Origin: Rhodopseudomonas palustris
Lineage (GTDB): Bacteria > Pseudomonadota > Alphaproteobacteria > Rhizobiales > Xanthobacteraceae
DNA length: 64,000 bases
Direction of reading: 5' to 3'
Assembly (NCBI RefSeq): GCF_034479375.1
Contig: NZ_CP140155.1
Coordinates: 2,666,001 to 2,730,000 of the forward strand
The first letter of the stretch is position 1. Every line of letters starts with the position of its first letter. The notes below the pieces were generated by a model. It had not been told where the DNA came from and made no database searches. It saw only the letters and a list, made by a program, of their open reading frames with translations. The position numbers and the translations under genes are program-made. Positions 9,566-18,184 of this stretch are shown piece by piece.

Positions 9566-10639
9566 ATGGCGAATGCATCCCTGATTCCCGCCGGCGATTT
9601 CCGCACCAGCTACGCCGCCGACACCACGATCTTCCCGACCAGGACCAGCCGCAACGCGGCGATCCTCGGCATCGTGCTGATCTCGTTCGCGCCGCTGGTG
9701 CTGACGAGCTACTGGCTGAGCGTGCTGATCCAGATCGGCATCTTCGGCATCGCGGCACTCGGCCTGAACATTCTGGTCGGCTTCACCGGCCAGATTTCGA
9801 TCGGCCACGCCGCGTTCTTCCTGCTGGGCGCCTATACTTCGGCCTATCTCAACAACAACCTGCCGATCCCGGTGTTCTTCACCATCCCGCTCGCCGGCGT
9901 CATCACCGCGCTGGTCGGCCTCGTGTTCGGCCTGCCGGCGGCGCGGCTGAAGGGGCTGTATCTCGTCATCGCCACGCTGGCGGCGCAATACATCCTGATC
10001 GACTTCTTCTCCCGCGCCGAATGGTTCTCCGGCGGCTCGGTGCCGGCCTCTGCCAATCCGTTCTCGCTGTTCGGCTACATGCTGCGCGGCGACAAGCAAT
10101 ATTTCTACGTGGTGCTGGCCTATCTGCTGGTCAGCTATCTGCTGGTGACCAATCTGATGCGGACCCGCGACGGCCGGGCGCTGGTGGCGGTGCGCGACCA
10201 TTATCTGTCCGCCGAGATCATGGGCATCAATCTCACCAAATATCGCACGCTGTCGTTCGGCTTGGCGGCGTTCTTCGCCGGCATCGCCGGGGCGCTGTAC
10301 GCGCATTATCAGCTCGTGGTGTCGAACGAGGGCTTCGGCATCGAGCGCTCGATCCTGTTCCTGGCGATGATCATCATCGGCGGCATCGGCTCGATCTCGG
10401 GCACGCTGATGGGCACCGCCTTCGTGGTGCTGCTTCCGGAAGCGATGGAATGGATCAGCATGGAACTGAAGGGCGGCGCCATCGACCGCGCGCTGCAGCT
10501 CAACAACAACCTGACCTTCCTGCGCGAGATCGCGATCGGCCTGATCATCATCGCCTTCCTGGTGTTCGAACCGGACGGCCTCGCGCATCGCTGGCGGCAG
10601 ATCAAGGCGTACTGGAAGCTCTACCCGTTTTCGCACTGA
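9566..10639 (+). CDS. livM: Branched-chain amino acid-type ABC transporter permease, LivM type
   Basis: Partner permease to LivH, 357 residues with about ten membrane segments after a 25-residue cytoplasmic start. Family marks are GLNILVGFTGQISIGHAAFF (about residues 66-85), ALVAVRDHYLSAEIMGINL (about 204-222) and GGIGSISGTLMGTAFVV (about 271-287). The C-terminus (LVFEPDGLAHRWRQIK) is the normal place for LivM to end, unlike the extended LivM at the start of the window. The gene begins one base after the livH stop. Confidence 0.92.
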   Translation: MANASLIPAGDFRTSYAADTTIFPTRTSRNAAILGIVLISFAPLVLTSYWLSVLIQIGIFGIAALGLNILVGFTGQISIGHAAFFLLGAYTSAYLNNNLPIPVFFTIPLAGVITALVGLVFGLPAARLKGLYLVIATLAAQYILIDFFSRAEWFSGGSVPASANPFSLFGYMLRGDKQYFYVVLAYLLVSYLLVTNLMRTRDGRALVAVRDHYLSAEIMGINLTKYRTLSFGLAAFFAGIAGALYAHYQLVVSNEGFGIERSILFLAMIIIGGIGSISGTLMGTAFVVLLPEAMEWISMELKGGAIDRALQLNNNLTFLREIAIGLIIIAFLVFEPDGLAHRWRQIKAYWKLYPFSH

Positions 10640-10695
10640 GGTCGGGACGAACGAACCACAAGAACTCGACGAGAAACCACAGGAGGAGACCAACC

Positions 10696-11976
10696 ATGAC
10701 GATGAAATCCCTGTTGAGCACGGCAGCGATGGCGCTGGTGATCGCCGGCGCGTCGGCGACCGCGCAGGCGCAGATCGCGATCGGCCATCTCGCCGATTAT
10801 TCGGGCGGCACCTCGGACGTCGGCACGCCCTACGGCCAGGCCGTCGCCGACACCTTCGCCTTCGTCAACAAGAAGGGCGGCGTCGGCGGCAAGCAGCTCA
10901 ACGTCGACACCAACGATTACGGTTATCAGGTCCCGCGCGCGATCGCGCTGTACAAGAAATGGTCCGGTGGCGACAAGGTCGCGGCGATCATGGGCTGGGG
11001 CACCGCCGACACCGAGGCGCTGACCGGCTTTCTCGCCCAGGACAAGATCCCCGACATGTCCGGCTCCTACGCCGCGGCGCTGACCGATCCCCAAGGCACC
11101 AGCGGCAAAGCCAAGCCCGCGCCCTACAACTTCTTCTACGGCCCGTCCTATTCGGACGCGGTGCGCGCCGAGCTGATGTGGGCCGCCGAGGACTGGAAGG
11201 CCAAGGGCAAGAGCGGCGCGCCGAAATTCGTCCATATGGGCGCCAACCATCCTTATCCCAACGCGCCGAAGGCCGCCGGCGAAGCGCTTGCCAAGGAGCT
11301 CGGCTTCGAAGTGCTGCCGCCGCTGGTGTTCGCGCTGTCGCCGGGCGACTACTCGGCGCAGTGTCTGAGCCTGAAGAGCTCGGGCGCCAACTACGCCTAT
11401 CTGGGCAACACCGCGGCCTCCAATATTTCGGTGATGAAGGCCTGCAAGGCCGCCGGCGTCGACGTGCAGTTCATGAGCAACGTCTGGGGCATGGACGAGA
11501 ACGCCGCCAAGGCCGCGGGCGACGCGGCGGACGGCGTGATCTTCCCGCTGCGCACCGCGGTCGCCTGGGGCGGCAGCGCGCCGGGCATGAAGACGGTCGA
11601 GGAGATCTCCAAGATCTCCGATCCCTCCGGCAACGTCTATCGCCCGGTGCACTACGTCGCCGCGGTGTGCTCGGCGCTGTACATGAAGGAAGCGCTCGAT
11701 TGGGCCGCCGCCAACGGCGGCGCGACCGGCGAGAACGTCCGCAAGGGCTTCTACCAGAAGAAGGACTGGGTGCCGGCCGGGATGGACGGCGTCTGCAATC
11801 CGTCGACCTGGACCGACAAGGACCACCGCGGCACCACCAAGGTCGATCTGTATCGCGCCAAGGTGTCGGGCCAGACCGACGGCGACCTCAAGGACCTGAT
11901 CGCCAAGGGCACGATCAAGCTCGAAAAGGTCAAGACCGTCGACCTGCCGCGCAAGCCGGAATGGCTCGGGTGGTGA
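10696..11976 (+). CDS. Periplasmic substrate-binding protein of liv-type ABC transporter
   Basis: A 426-residue periplasmic binding protein of the type I (Leu/Ile/Val-binding) fold. The start at 10696 has a strong AGGAGGAG 8-15 bases upstream. A signal peptide covers about residues 1-26 (MTMKSLLSTAAMALVIAGAS, cleavage after AQA). The mature start QIAIGHLADYSGGTSDVGTP is typical of the family. It captures the ligand and delivers it to LivH/LivM. The synthetase in the operon suggests a carboxylate ligand other than a free branched-chain amino acid, perhaps aromatic or fatty, but this cannot be read from sequence alone. Confidence 0.9.
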   Translation: MTMKSLLSTAAMALVIAGASATAQAQIAIGHLADYSGGTSDVGTPYGQAVADTFAFVNKKGGVGGKQLNVDTNDYGYQVPRAIALYKKWSGGDKVAAIMGWGTADTEALTGFLAQDKIPDMSGSYAAALTDPQGTSGKAKPAPYNFFYGPSYSDAVRAELMWAAEDWKAKGKSGAPKFVHMGANHPYPNAPKAAGEALAKELGFEVLPPLVFALSPGDYSAQCLSLKSSGANYAYLGNTAASNISVMKACKAAGVDVQFMSNVWGMDENAAKAAGDAADGVIFPLRTAVAWGGSAPGMKTVEEISKISDPSGNVYRPVHYVAAVCSALYMKEALDWAAANGGATGENVRKGFYQKKDWVPAGMDGVCNPSTWTDKDHRGTTKVDLYRAKVSGQTDGDLKDLIAKGTIKLEKVKTVDLPRKPEWLGW

Positions 11977-12057
11977 GCTGAAGCGCGGCTGTCCGCAGCC
12001 GCGCGCAAGACGGCCTCCTCGCCTGCGTGTGGCGGGGAGCGCCTCGACACTCACGGA

Positions 12058-12157
12058 CGTCATCCCCGCGTAGGCGGGGATCCAGTACGCCGCAGCGTCG
12101 CGTTCACGGAGCTAACGCTCTGGAATACTGGGTCCCCCGCATGCGCGGGGGATGACG
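12058..12157. repeat. Intergenic palindromic repeat (CGTCATCCCCGCG type)
   Basis: Left arm cgtcatccccgcgtaggcgg (from 12058) and right arm ending gcgggggatgacg (to 12157) form an inverted repeat, and each arm has an internal hairpin (CCCCGCgtaGGCGGGG and CCCCCGCatGCGGGGG). This is a well-known family of dispersed palindromes in Rhizobiales and other proteobacteria. It lies between the binding-protein gene and livF and may protect the highly expressed upstream mRNA. Confidence 0.8.
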
Positions 12158-12224
12158 GTGGTGACGGGGGCGATGTTGTCCCCCCACGCGAGACGCAGCA
12201 GGTTCGACAACGTCAGGACGCACC

Positions 12225-13073
12225 ATGACCGAAGCCGCGGAAATCAATCGATCTCGGTCCGACGCCGCTCCCGCAGCCGTCACCGCTCCCCTCCTCAGCG
12301 TCAAGAACATCGAGGTGGTCTATGACGACGTCATCCTGGTGCTGCGCGGCCTCAGTCTCGACGTACCGCAGGGCGCGATCGTGGCGCTGCTCGGCGCCAA
12401 CGGCGCCGGCAAGTCGACCACGCTGAAGGCGATCTCCGGCCTGCTCAAGACCGAGGACGGCGAGGTGACCCGCGGCGAGATCGTGTTCGACGGGATGCGG
12501 ATCGACGGCGTCGACCCGGACAAGATCGTCCGCCGCGGCATCTTTCAGGTGATGGAAGGCCGCCGCATCATCTCCGACATGACCTCGCTGGAAAACCTGC
12601 GGCTCGGCGCCTTCACCCGCAGCGACCGCAACGTCGCCGCCGATATCGACATGGTCTACAACTACTTCCCGCGGCTGAAGGAGCGCACCGGCCTCGCCGG
12701 CTATCTGAGCGGCGGCGAACAGCAGATGCTGGCGATCGGCCGTGCGCTGATGGCGCGGCCGAAGATGATCCTGATGGACGAGCCGTCGATGGGCCTGTCG
12801 CCGCTGCTGGTGAAAGAGGTGTTCTCGATCATCAGGCAGATCAACCGCGACCTCGGCGTCACCATCCTGCTGGTCGAACAGAACGCCCGCGCCGCGCTCT
12901 CGGTGGCGAGCCACGGCTACATCATGGAGCAAGGCAAGGTCGTGCTCGACGGCACAGCCGACGAGCTGCGCGACAACGAGGACGTGAAAGAGTTCTACCT
13001 CGGCGGCGCCGGCGACCAACGCAAGAGCTTCAAGAATCTGAAGAGCTTCAAGCGGAGGAAGCGCTGGTTGTGA
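12225..13073 (+). CDS. livF: ABC transporter ATP-binding protein, LivF type (second set)
   Basis: Last gene of the second liv operon, 282 residues. It carries an N-terminal extension of about 22 residues (MTEAAEINRSRSD...) before the LivF core, and a basic C-terminal tail (KNLKSFKRRKRWL). Walker A GANGAGKST, signature LSGGEQQMLAIGR, Walker B MILMDEPSMGLS and VEQNARAAL are all canonical, unlike the LivF copy at 1159. It completes the set of livG, livH, livM, binding protein and livF, so this transporter is whole within the window. Confidence 0.92.
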   Translation: MTEAAEINRSRSDAAPAAVTAPLLSVKNIEVVYDDVILVLRGLSLDVPQGAIVALLGANGAGKSTTLKAISGLLKTEDGEVTRGEIVFDGMRIDGVDPDKIVRRGIFQVMEGRRIISDMTSLENLRLGAFTRSDRNVAADIDMVYNYFPRLKERTGLAGYLSGGEQQMLAIGRALMARPKMILMDEPSMGLSPLLVKEVFSIIRQINRDLGVTILLVEQNARAALSVASHGYIMEQGKVVLDGTADELRDNEDVKEFYLGGAGDQRKSFKNLKSFKRRKRWL

Positions 13074-13112
13074 GCGCCGGGACTCCGTCGCCCGCGCGAC
13101 CGCGGCGCTCCC

Positions 13113-14090
13113 TTACGATCCGCCCGGCCGCCCCGAGAGGAAACGCTCGATCTCCTCGATCAGCAGTGCGGTGGTCTGCGGCTGTACCAGCCGCTGCTTG
13201 ATCCGCTCGACCAGCGCCCCGCGCTTGCCGTTTTCCAGCGTTCCGGCCACCGCGCGGACCACCGCATCGGGCGCGGACGATTCGACGTAGCCGACGTCGT
13301 CGCCGAGCAATTCGCGCGACCACGGATGGTCGCGCAGCACCAGCGGCGCGCCGGCCAACCCGGCCTCGATCGCCGAATGTCCCGGGAAGTCCTCGCCGAG
13401 TTCCAGATACACCGAACAGCTCTGCATCGCCGAGCGGATGATGTCGGAGCCCGGCTGCAGATAGGGAAGGAAGCGCACCTGCTCGGACGCCGCAGCCTTG
13501 CACTTCGCGTAGTACGCGCGGTCGCGATAGCCGCCGATGAAGATCAGCGGCACGTCGAGATCGCGCAGCGCCTCGATCGCCTGCAATTGCTGCTTGGCCT
13601 CGTCGAGCACGCCGACCCACAGCACGAAGCGCCCGACACCGTAGGCAGAACGGAACAGGTCGTCCGGCACCGGGCGGGCGAAGGCGGCGCTGATGCCGGG
13701 CGGCACGACGACGATCTTGTCGTGCGTCATCGTGAACAGGTTTCGGCACAATTCGGCTTCCGCCTCGGTGCGCAGCACGATCACATCCGCCAGATCGAAA
13801 TGCTCCTGCACCACCGGCAGCGACCCGGCGGACGGATTGAAGAAGTTGTAGTTCGGAATCAGGATGATCGGCTTGCCCTGCTCGCGCACATTGCGCAGCA
13901 GGATCTGCCCGCCGCCGACGGCGGAAAAATGCACGACGGCATCGTAGTATCGTAGTGGCCGCGAGGCATGGCCATAGAAATCGGCGCGCACGCCGTTCTC
14001 GTTCATGTACTCGGCGAGTTGCAGAAACTCGGTCTCGCCGCCACCCGGCGCCAGGAAGGCATGATGATAGGTGGTCAACAATAACCGCAT
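13113..14090 (-). CDS. Glycosyltransferase, GT4-like (PGGGE group, copy 1)
   Basis: A 325-residue GT-B fold enzyme at the left edge of the polysaccharide locus. The N-terminus MRLLLTTYHHAFLAPGGGE has the GGGE donor-loop start of GT4 retaining enzymes; the middle VLWVGVLDEAKQQLQAIEAL (near residue 176) begins the nucleotide-sugar domain, and HSAIEAGLAGAPLVL (near residue 260) is the GT4 motif containing the Glu that contacts the donor. It has two relatives in this window (23576 and 49175) with the same layout. Donor and acceptor sugars are unknown. It is divergent from rfbA. Confidence 0.82.
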   Translation of the reverse strand: MRLLLTTYHHAFLAPGGGETEFLQLAEYMNENGVRADFYGHASRPLRYYDAVVHFSAVGGGQILLRNVREQGKPIILIPNYNFFNPSAGSLPVVQEHFDLADVIVLRTEAEAELCRNLFTMTHDKIVVVPPGISAAFARPVPDDLFRSAYGVGRFVLWVGVLDEAKQQLQAIEALRDLDVPLIFIGGYRDRAYYAKCKAAASEQVRFLPYLQPGSDIIRSAMQSCSVYLELGEDFPGHSAIEAGLAGAPLVLRDHPWSRELLGDDVGYVESSAPDAVVRAVAGTLENGKRGALVERIKQRLVQPQTTALLIEEIERFLSGRPGGS

Positions 14091-14347
14091 CTGTTCATTC
14101 CATCGTTGCTCGCGGACGTTAGCCGGCTTTTCAGCCGACTGCCAAGAGACGGATTGACGATATATGGCAAAAAAGCCTAAGAGGTTCGGCGAGTTCGACC
14201 TCGTCGTCGTGAGGCGGCTTGGATTTCACCTGCGGCCGAAATCGGCGGTCCGCAGTCCGGCGTCGTCTCCGGGAGCTGCCGTTTCCGGCAGCGCTGGCGC
14301 CGAGCACCGGATCCTTCGGCGAGTTGCGCGTATGAACCGGACGGAAC

Positions 14348-15229
14348 ATGGCGAAGCCTAAGTACAAGGGTATCATCCTGGCCGGGGGACGGGGAACTCG
14401 GCTCTTCCCGGCGACGATCTCGATCAGCAAGCAGCTCATCCCGCTCTACGACAAGCCGATGGTGTATTACCCGCTGAGCACCCTGATGCTGGCGGGCATT
14501 CGCGAGGTGATGATCATCTCGACGCCGAGCGCGCTGCCGCTGTACCAGGAACTGCTCGGCGACGGTCATCAGATCGGCATGGAATTCGAGTACGCCGTGC
14601 AGGCCGAAGCGCGCGGCCTCGCCGAGGCTTTCATCATCGGCGAGAAATTCATCGGACGCGCCAATGCGGCCCTGGCGCTGGGCGACAACGTGTTTCACGG
14701 CTCGGGCGTCGGCGACGGTATCCGCAAGGCCTCGGCCCGCGATCGCGGCGCATCGGTTTTCGCCTATTGGGTGCACGATCCGGAGCGGTACGGCGTGGTC
14801 GAGTTCGACGATGACGGCAAGTCGATCTCGATCGAGGAGAAGCCGGACAAGCCCAAGAGCAACTACGCGGTCACCGGGCTGTATTTCTACGACAACGACG
14901 TGGTCGAGATCGCCAAAGGCGTCAGGCCGTCGGAACGCGGCGAACTGGAAATCACCGCGGTCAACAACATCTATCTGGCCAACGGCGCGCTGAACGTCGA
15001 GAAGCTCGGACGTGGCGACGCCTGGCTCGACACCGGCACCCACGATACGCTGCTCGAGGCCAGCCATTTCGTCCAGACCATCGAGAAGCGGCAGGGCCAG
15101 AAGATCGCCTGCATCGAAGAGATCGCCTGGCGGATGGGCTTCATCGACGACGAGGAACTGGAGCAACTGGCGCATCCTCTGATCGCCAGCGGCTACGGCA
15201 AGTACATCCTGAACCTGCTGCGGCATTGA
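14348..15229 (+). CDS. rfbA: Glucose-1-phosphate thymidylyltransferase
   Basis: Makes dTDP-glucose from dTTP and glucose-1-phosphate, the first step to dTDP-L-rhamnose. The 293-residue length is normal. The nucleotidyltransferase signature [16 protein letters not shown] (residues 8-23) and [17 protein letters not shown] are intact, as are LGDNVF (metal site), [20 protein letters not shown] and [12 protein letters not shown]. The usual PDGLAQA motif reads ARGLAEAF. The start [10 protein letters not shown] is preceded by GGA only. A weak promoter TTGACG (14154)-N18-TAAGAG is possible upstream. rfbB, rfbD and rfbC lie elsewhere in the locus on the other strand. Confidence 0.95.
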   Translation: MAKPKYKGIILAGGRGTRLFPATISISKQLIPLYDKPMVYYPLSTLMLAGIREVMIISTPSALPLYQELLGDGHQIGMEFEYAVQAEARGLAEAFIIGEKFIGRANAALALGDNVFHGSGVGDGIRKASARDRGASVFAYWVHDPERYGVVEFDDDGKSISIEEKPDKPKSNYAVTGLYFYDNDVVEIAKGVRPSERGELEITAVNNIYLANGALNVEKLGRGDAWLDTGTHDTLLEASHFVQTIEKRQGQKIACIEEIAWRMGFIDDEELEQLAHPLIASGYGKYILNLLRH

Positions 15230-15316
15230 GCGCGGCTGGCCCCGCGCCGCGGCTCGCCCCGGCCGCCATCGATGCCGCCGGTTGACAGGCGACCGTCTTT
15301 GCCCAGGCACGTCCCC

Positions 15317-16474
15317 ATGAACGTCTTGCACGCCTACAAGGTCTATCGCCCGGACGTCGACGGCGGCATCCCCGAGGTGATCGCCAAGCTGACGCAGCCG
15401 AACGCCGCCGGCGACCGGGCCGAGATTCTCGTCGCGCGCGACCGCGGCCCGCCGCGGCGCTACGTGCTCGACGGCACGCCGGTGCGCGCCGTCGGTTCGT
15501 TCGGCCAGATCTCCTCGATGCCGATCGCGCCCGGCTTTCCGCTCGCGCTGCGTGCCGCGGCGCGCCGGTTCGACGTGCTGGCGCTGCACTATCCGTTTCC
15601 GCTGAACGACCTCGGTGTCGCGCTGGGAATCCCCGACGACGTCGCCGTCGTGGTGCACTGGCATGCCGACATCATCGGTCGCGGTGCGGTGATGCCACTG
15701 CTGGCGCCGCTGATCCGCCGCACCCTCGCTCGCGCCGACCGGATCGTCGTCTCGCATCAATCGATCTTCGACGGTTCGAGCTTTCTGCAGCCCCACGCCG
15801 CCAAATGCGTGAGCATCCCGTTCGGCGTCGACACCAGCGAATGGACGACGATCGACGACGCAACCCGGCGGAGGATCGAGGATCTGAAGCGCGAGCACCC
15901 GCGCCTGATCGTGGCGATGGGACGGCTGGTTCCATACAAGGGCTTCTCCGTCCTGATCGAGGCGTTGCAGCAGATCGACGGCGAGGTGGTGATCATCGGC
16001 GAGGGCGCGGAACGCGACAATCTTCAGCGCCTTGCCCAGCGGCTCGGCGTCTCCGATCGGCTGCGGCTCCCCGGCTTCCTGCCGCGCGACGAGGTCAAGG
16101 CCTATTTCCACGCCGCCAGGCTGTTCGCGCTGCCATCGGTGACGATCGCGGAGGCGTTCGGCCTGGTCCAGATCGAGGCCATGGCGGTCGGGCTTCCCGT
16201 CGTCAACACCGCGCTGCCGACGGCGGTGCCGACCATCGCCCGCGACGGCCTGGAAGGCCTGACGGTGCCGGTCAACGACGCTCCGCGACTGGCCGCCGCG
16301 ATCAACCGCCTGCTCGACGACCCCCGGCTGGCCGCCGACCTCGGCGAAGCCGGGCGGCAGCGCGTCGCGGCCGAATACGAGCTGACCGTATTCCAGTCCG
16401 CTATCCGGCAAGTCTATGAAATTGCGGTTGAATCGAGGCGAAGCCGTTCTGCCGGCGAGCAAACAAAGACTTGA
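15317..16474 (+). CDS. Glycosyltransferase, GT4 family
   Basis: A 385-residue GT4 enzyme. MNVLHAYKVYRPDVDGGIPE is taken as the start because it gives the usual N-terminal beta strand; the ORF extends 15 codons further without homology. The N-terminal acceptor domain contains WHADIIGRGAVMP (about residues 115-127). The donor domain begins VAMGRLVPYKGFSVLIEAL (near 200), and the motif EAFGLVQIEAMAVGLPVVNT (near 280) contains both glutamates of the EX7E pair of retaining GT4 enzymes. It lies between rfbA and wzm and probably adds one sugar to the exported glycan. Specificity unknown. Confidence 0.88.
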   Translation: MNVLHAYKVYRPDVDGGIPEVIAKLTQPNAAGDRAEILVARDRGPPRRYVLDGTPVRAVGSFGQISSMPIAPGFPLALRAAARRFDVLALHYPFPLNDLGVALGIPDDVAVVVHWHADIIGRGAVMPLLAPLIRRTLARADRIVVSHQSIFDGSSFLQPHAAKCVSIPFGVDTSEWTTIDDATRRRIEDLKREHPRLIVAMGRLVPYKGFSVLIEALQQIDGEVVIIGEGAERDNLQRLAQRLGVSDRLRLPGFLPRDEVKAYFHAARLFALPSVTIAEAFGLVQIEAMAVGLPVVNTALPTAVPTIARDGLEGLTVPVNDAPRLAAAINRLLDDPRLAADLGEAGRQRVAAEYELTVFQSAIRQVYEIAVESRRSRSAGEQTKT

Positions 16475-16588
16475 CTTGAGGGGGCCAAAACGGACATTGA
16501 GGTCGAACAGGCCTCAGCATGCCGCCGGGCGCAGGCCTCATCGAGCGGCCATGTCCCGGCTTCGCTCCAATTCCTCGCGCGGGCACCG

Positions 16589-17425
16589 ATGACCGATTCC
16601 ACTTCCAGCGCGACAGCGCCGATCCCGAGCGCGCCGCCTCCCACCAGGCATCTGCAGCGCGGCTTCACGCTGAAGCAGTATCTCGATCTGATCCTCACCC
16701 TCGCGCACAAGGAGGTGAAGGTCCGGTACAAGAACAACGTGCTCGGCTATCTGTGGTCGATCGCCAATCCGCTGGCATCGGCGATGGTGTTCTACTTCGC
16801 CCTGCAAGTGATCATGAGGTCGAACGTCGAGAACTACGTCGTGTTCCTGACCATCGGCCTGTTCGCCTGGCAGTGGTTCAGCAATTATCTGATGGGCGCC
16901 TGCGGTATCTTCCTGGCCAACGGCAGCCTGATCAAGAAGTCGGTGTTTCCCCGCTTCGTGCTGCCGATCGCGCTGAACCTGCAGGACACGTTTCACTACG
17001 TGATGTCGGTTCCGGTGACGCTCGGCTTTCTGCTGGCCTACCACCTGCCGGTGGGATGGCACGTCATCCCCGGAATGCTGCTGATCATTCCCGCGCAGTT
17101 CATGCTGCTGCTGGGACTGGGCCTCGCGATTTCCTCCGCCAATCTGTTCTTCCGAGACATGGAGAGGATTCTCGCCATCGGATTGAACATGATGTTCTAT
17201 CTGTCGCCGGTGATCTATCCGATCGAACGCGTGCCCGATCACTATCGGCCGCTGCTGCACCTCAATCCGATGACGTCGCTGATCGAGGCGTGGCGCGCGC
17301 TGTTCATGAAGGGCATCATCGACTGGCACAATATCGGACTGGCCTATGCGTACGCCGCGGTCGCGATGGCGGTCGGCGTCTTCGTGTATCGCCGGCTGGT
17401 CCACCGTTTCGCCGAAGTCATCTAG
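16589..17425 (+). CDS. wzm: Polysaccharide ABC exporter permease
   Basis: ABC-2 type inner-membrane permease, 278 residues with about six membrane segments. The cytoplasmic N-terminal part leads into KEVKVRYKNNVLGYLWSIAN (about residues 47-66), the hallmark of Wzm/KpsM/TagG exporters. Later PVIYPIERVP and LLHLNPMTSLIEAWRALFM are also typical. With the ATPase nine bases downstream it forms the exporter for an undecaprenyl-linked O-antigen or similar glycan. This implies the ABC-dependent assembly route and fits the absence of Wzx and Wzy genes in the window. Confidence 0.93.
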   Translation: MTDSTSSATAPIPSAPPPTRHLQRGFTLKQYLDLILTLAHKEVKVRYKNNVLGYLWSIANPLASAMVFYFALQVIMRSNVENYVVFLTIGLFAWQWFSNYLMGACGIFLANGSLIKKSVFPRFVLPIALNLQDTFHYVMSVPVTLGFLLAYHLPVGWHVIPGMLLIIPAQFMLLLGLGLAISSANLFFRDMERILAIGLNMMFYLSPVIYPIERVPDHYRPLLHLNPMTSLIEAWRALFMKGIIDWHNIGLAYAYAAVAMAVGVFVYRRLVHRFAEVI

Positions 17426-17434
17426 GTCGACGCC

Positions 17435-18184
17435 ATGAGCATCGCGATCAAGTTCGAGCACGTCAGCAAGAGTTTCGCCGACCACACCTTCCTCACCGGC
17501 GGCCTGAAGAACTACATCCTGAACGGATTTCAGGCCTCGAAATACAGTCGCAGCCACCTGGTTCTCGACGACATCTCGTTCGAGGTCGAGCGCGGCTCGA
17601 CCACCGGCTTCGTCGGCCGCAACGGCGCCGGCAAGAGCACCCTGCTCGGCCTGATCGCCGGGGTGATGAAGCCGAACAGCGGCAAGGTGACGGTCAACGG
17701 CCGGGTGTCCTCGCTGCTCGAGCTCGGCGCGGGATTTCATCCCGACCTCTCCGGCCGCGAGAACATCGAGCTCTATGGCGTCGTGCTGGGCTTCTCCCGC
17801 CGCGACATCCGCAAGCGCCTCGACAGCATCATCGACTTCGCCGAACTCGCCGAACACATCGACACGCCGATCCGGTTCTATTCGAGCGGGATGCTGGCGC
17901 GACTCGGCTTCGCGGTGGTGTCGCAGCTCGACCCCGAGATCCTTCTGGTCGACGAGGTCCTGGCGGTCGGCGACTATAAGTTTCAGGCGAAGTGCGGCGA
18001 GGTGATGAAGCGGTTCCGCGCCGACGGCGGCACCATCGTGCTGGTGTCACATGCCGCGGGCGACGTGACCACGCTGTGCGATCACGCGCATTTTCTCGAG
18101 AACCACCGCATCGCGTTCTCCGGAACGCCGGCCGACGTCATGGCCAAATATCAGCCCGCCGCGCCGGTTCCGACGCCGGCCTGA
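17435..18184 (+). CDS. wzt: Polysaccharide ABC exporter ATP-binding protein (short Wzt)
   Basis: ATPase partner of Wzm, 249 residues. Walker A GRNGAGKST, the exporter-type signature FYSSGMLARLGFAV and Walker B ILLVDEVLAVGD identify the Wzt/KpsT/TagH group. SLLELGAGFHPDLSGRENI is diagnostic for polysaccharide exporters. It ends soon after the nucleotide-binding domain, so it lacks the C-terminal carbohydrate-binding domain that full-length Wzt proteins (about 400 residues) use to recognise a terminal modification. Its 3' end overlaps the convergent gene by 34 bases. Confidence 0.93.
   Translation: MSIAIKFEHVSKSFADHTFLTGGLKNYILNGFQASKYSRSHLVLDDISFEVERGSTTGFVGRNGAGKSTLLGLIAGVMKPNSGKVTVNGRVSSLLELGAGFHPDLSGRENIELYGVVLGFSRRDIRKRLDSIIDFAELAEHIDTPIRFYSSGMLARLGFAVVSQLDPEILLVDEVLAVGDYKFQAKCGEVMKRFRADGGTIVLVSHAAGDVTTLCDHAHFLENHRIAFSGTPADVMAKYQPAAPVPTPA

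Noticed and set aside
14164..14361. A 65-codon plus-strand ORF just before rfbA
   Set aside because: No family motif, it runs into rfbA in another frame, and it fills the likely promoter and leader region.
14177..16462. A 761-codon minus-strand frame across rfbA and the GT4 gene
   Set aside because: Shadow of two well-supported plus-strand genes; no recognisable domain and the same Asp/Arg/Gln-rich composition as other shadows.
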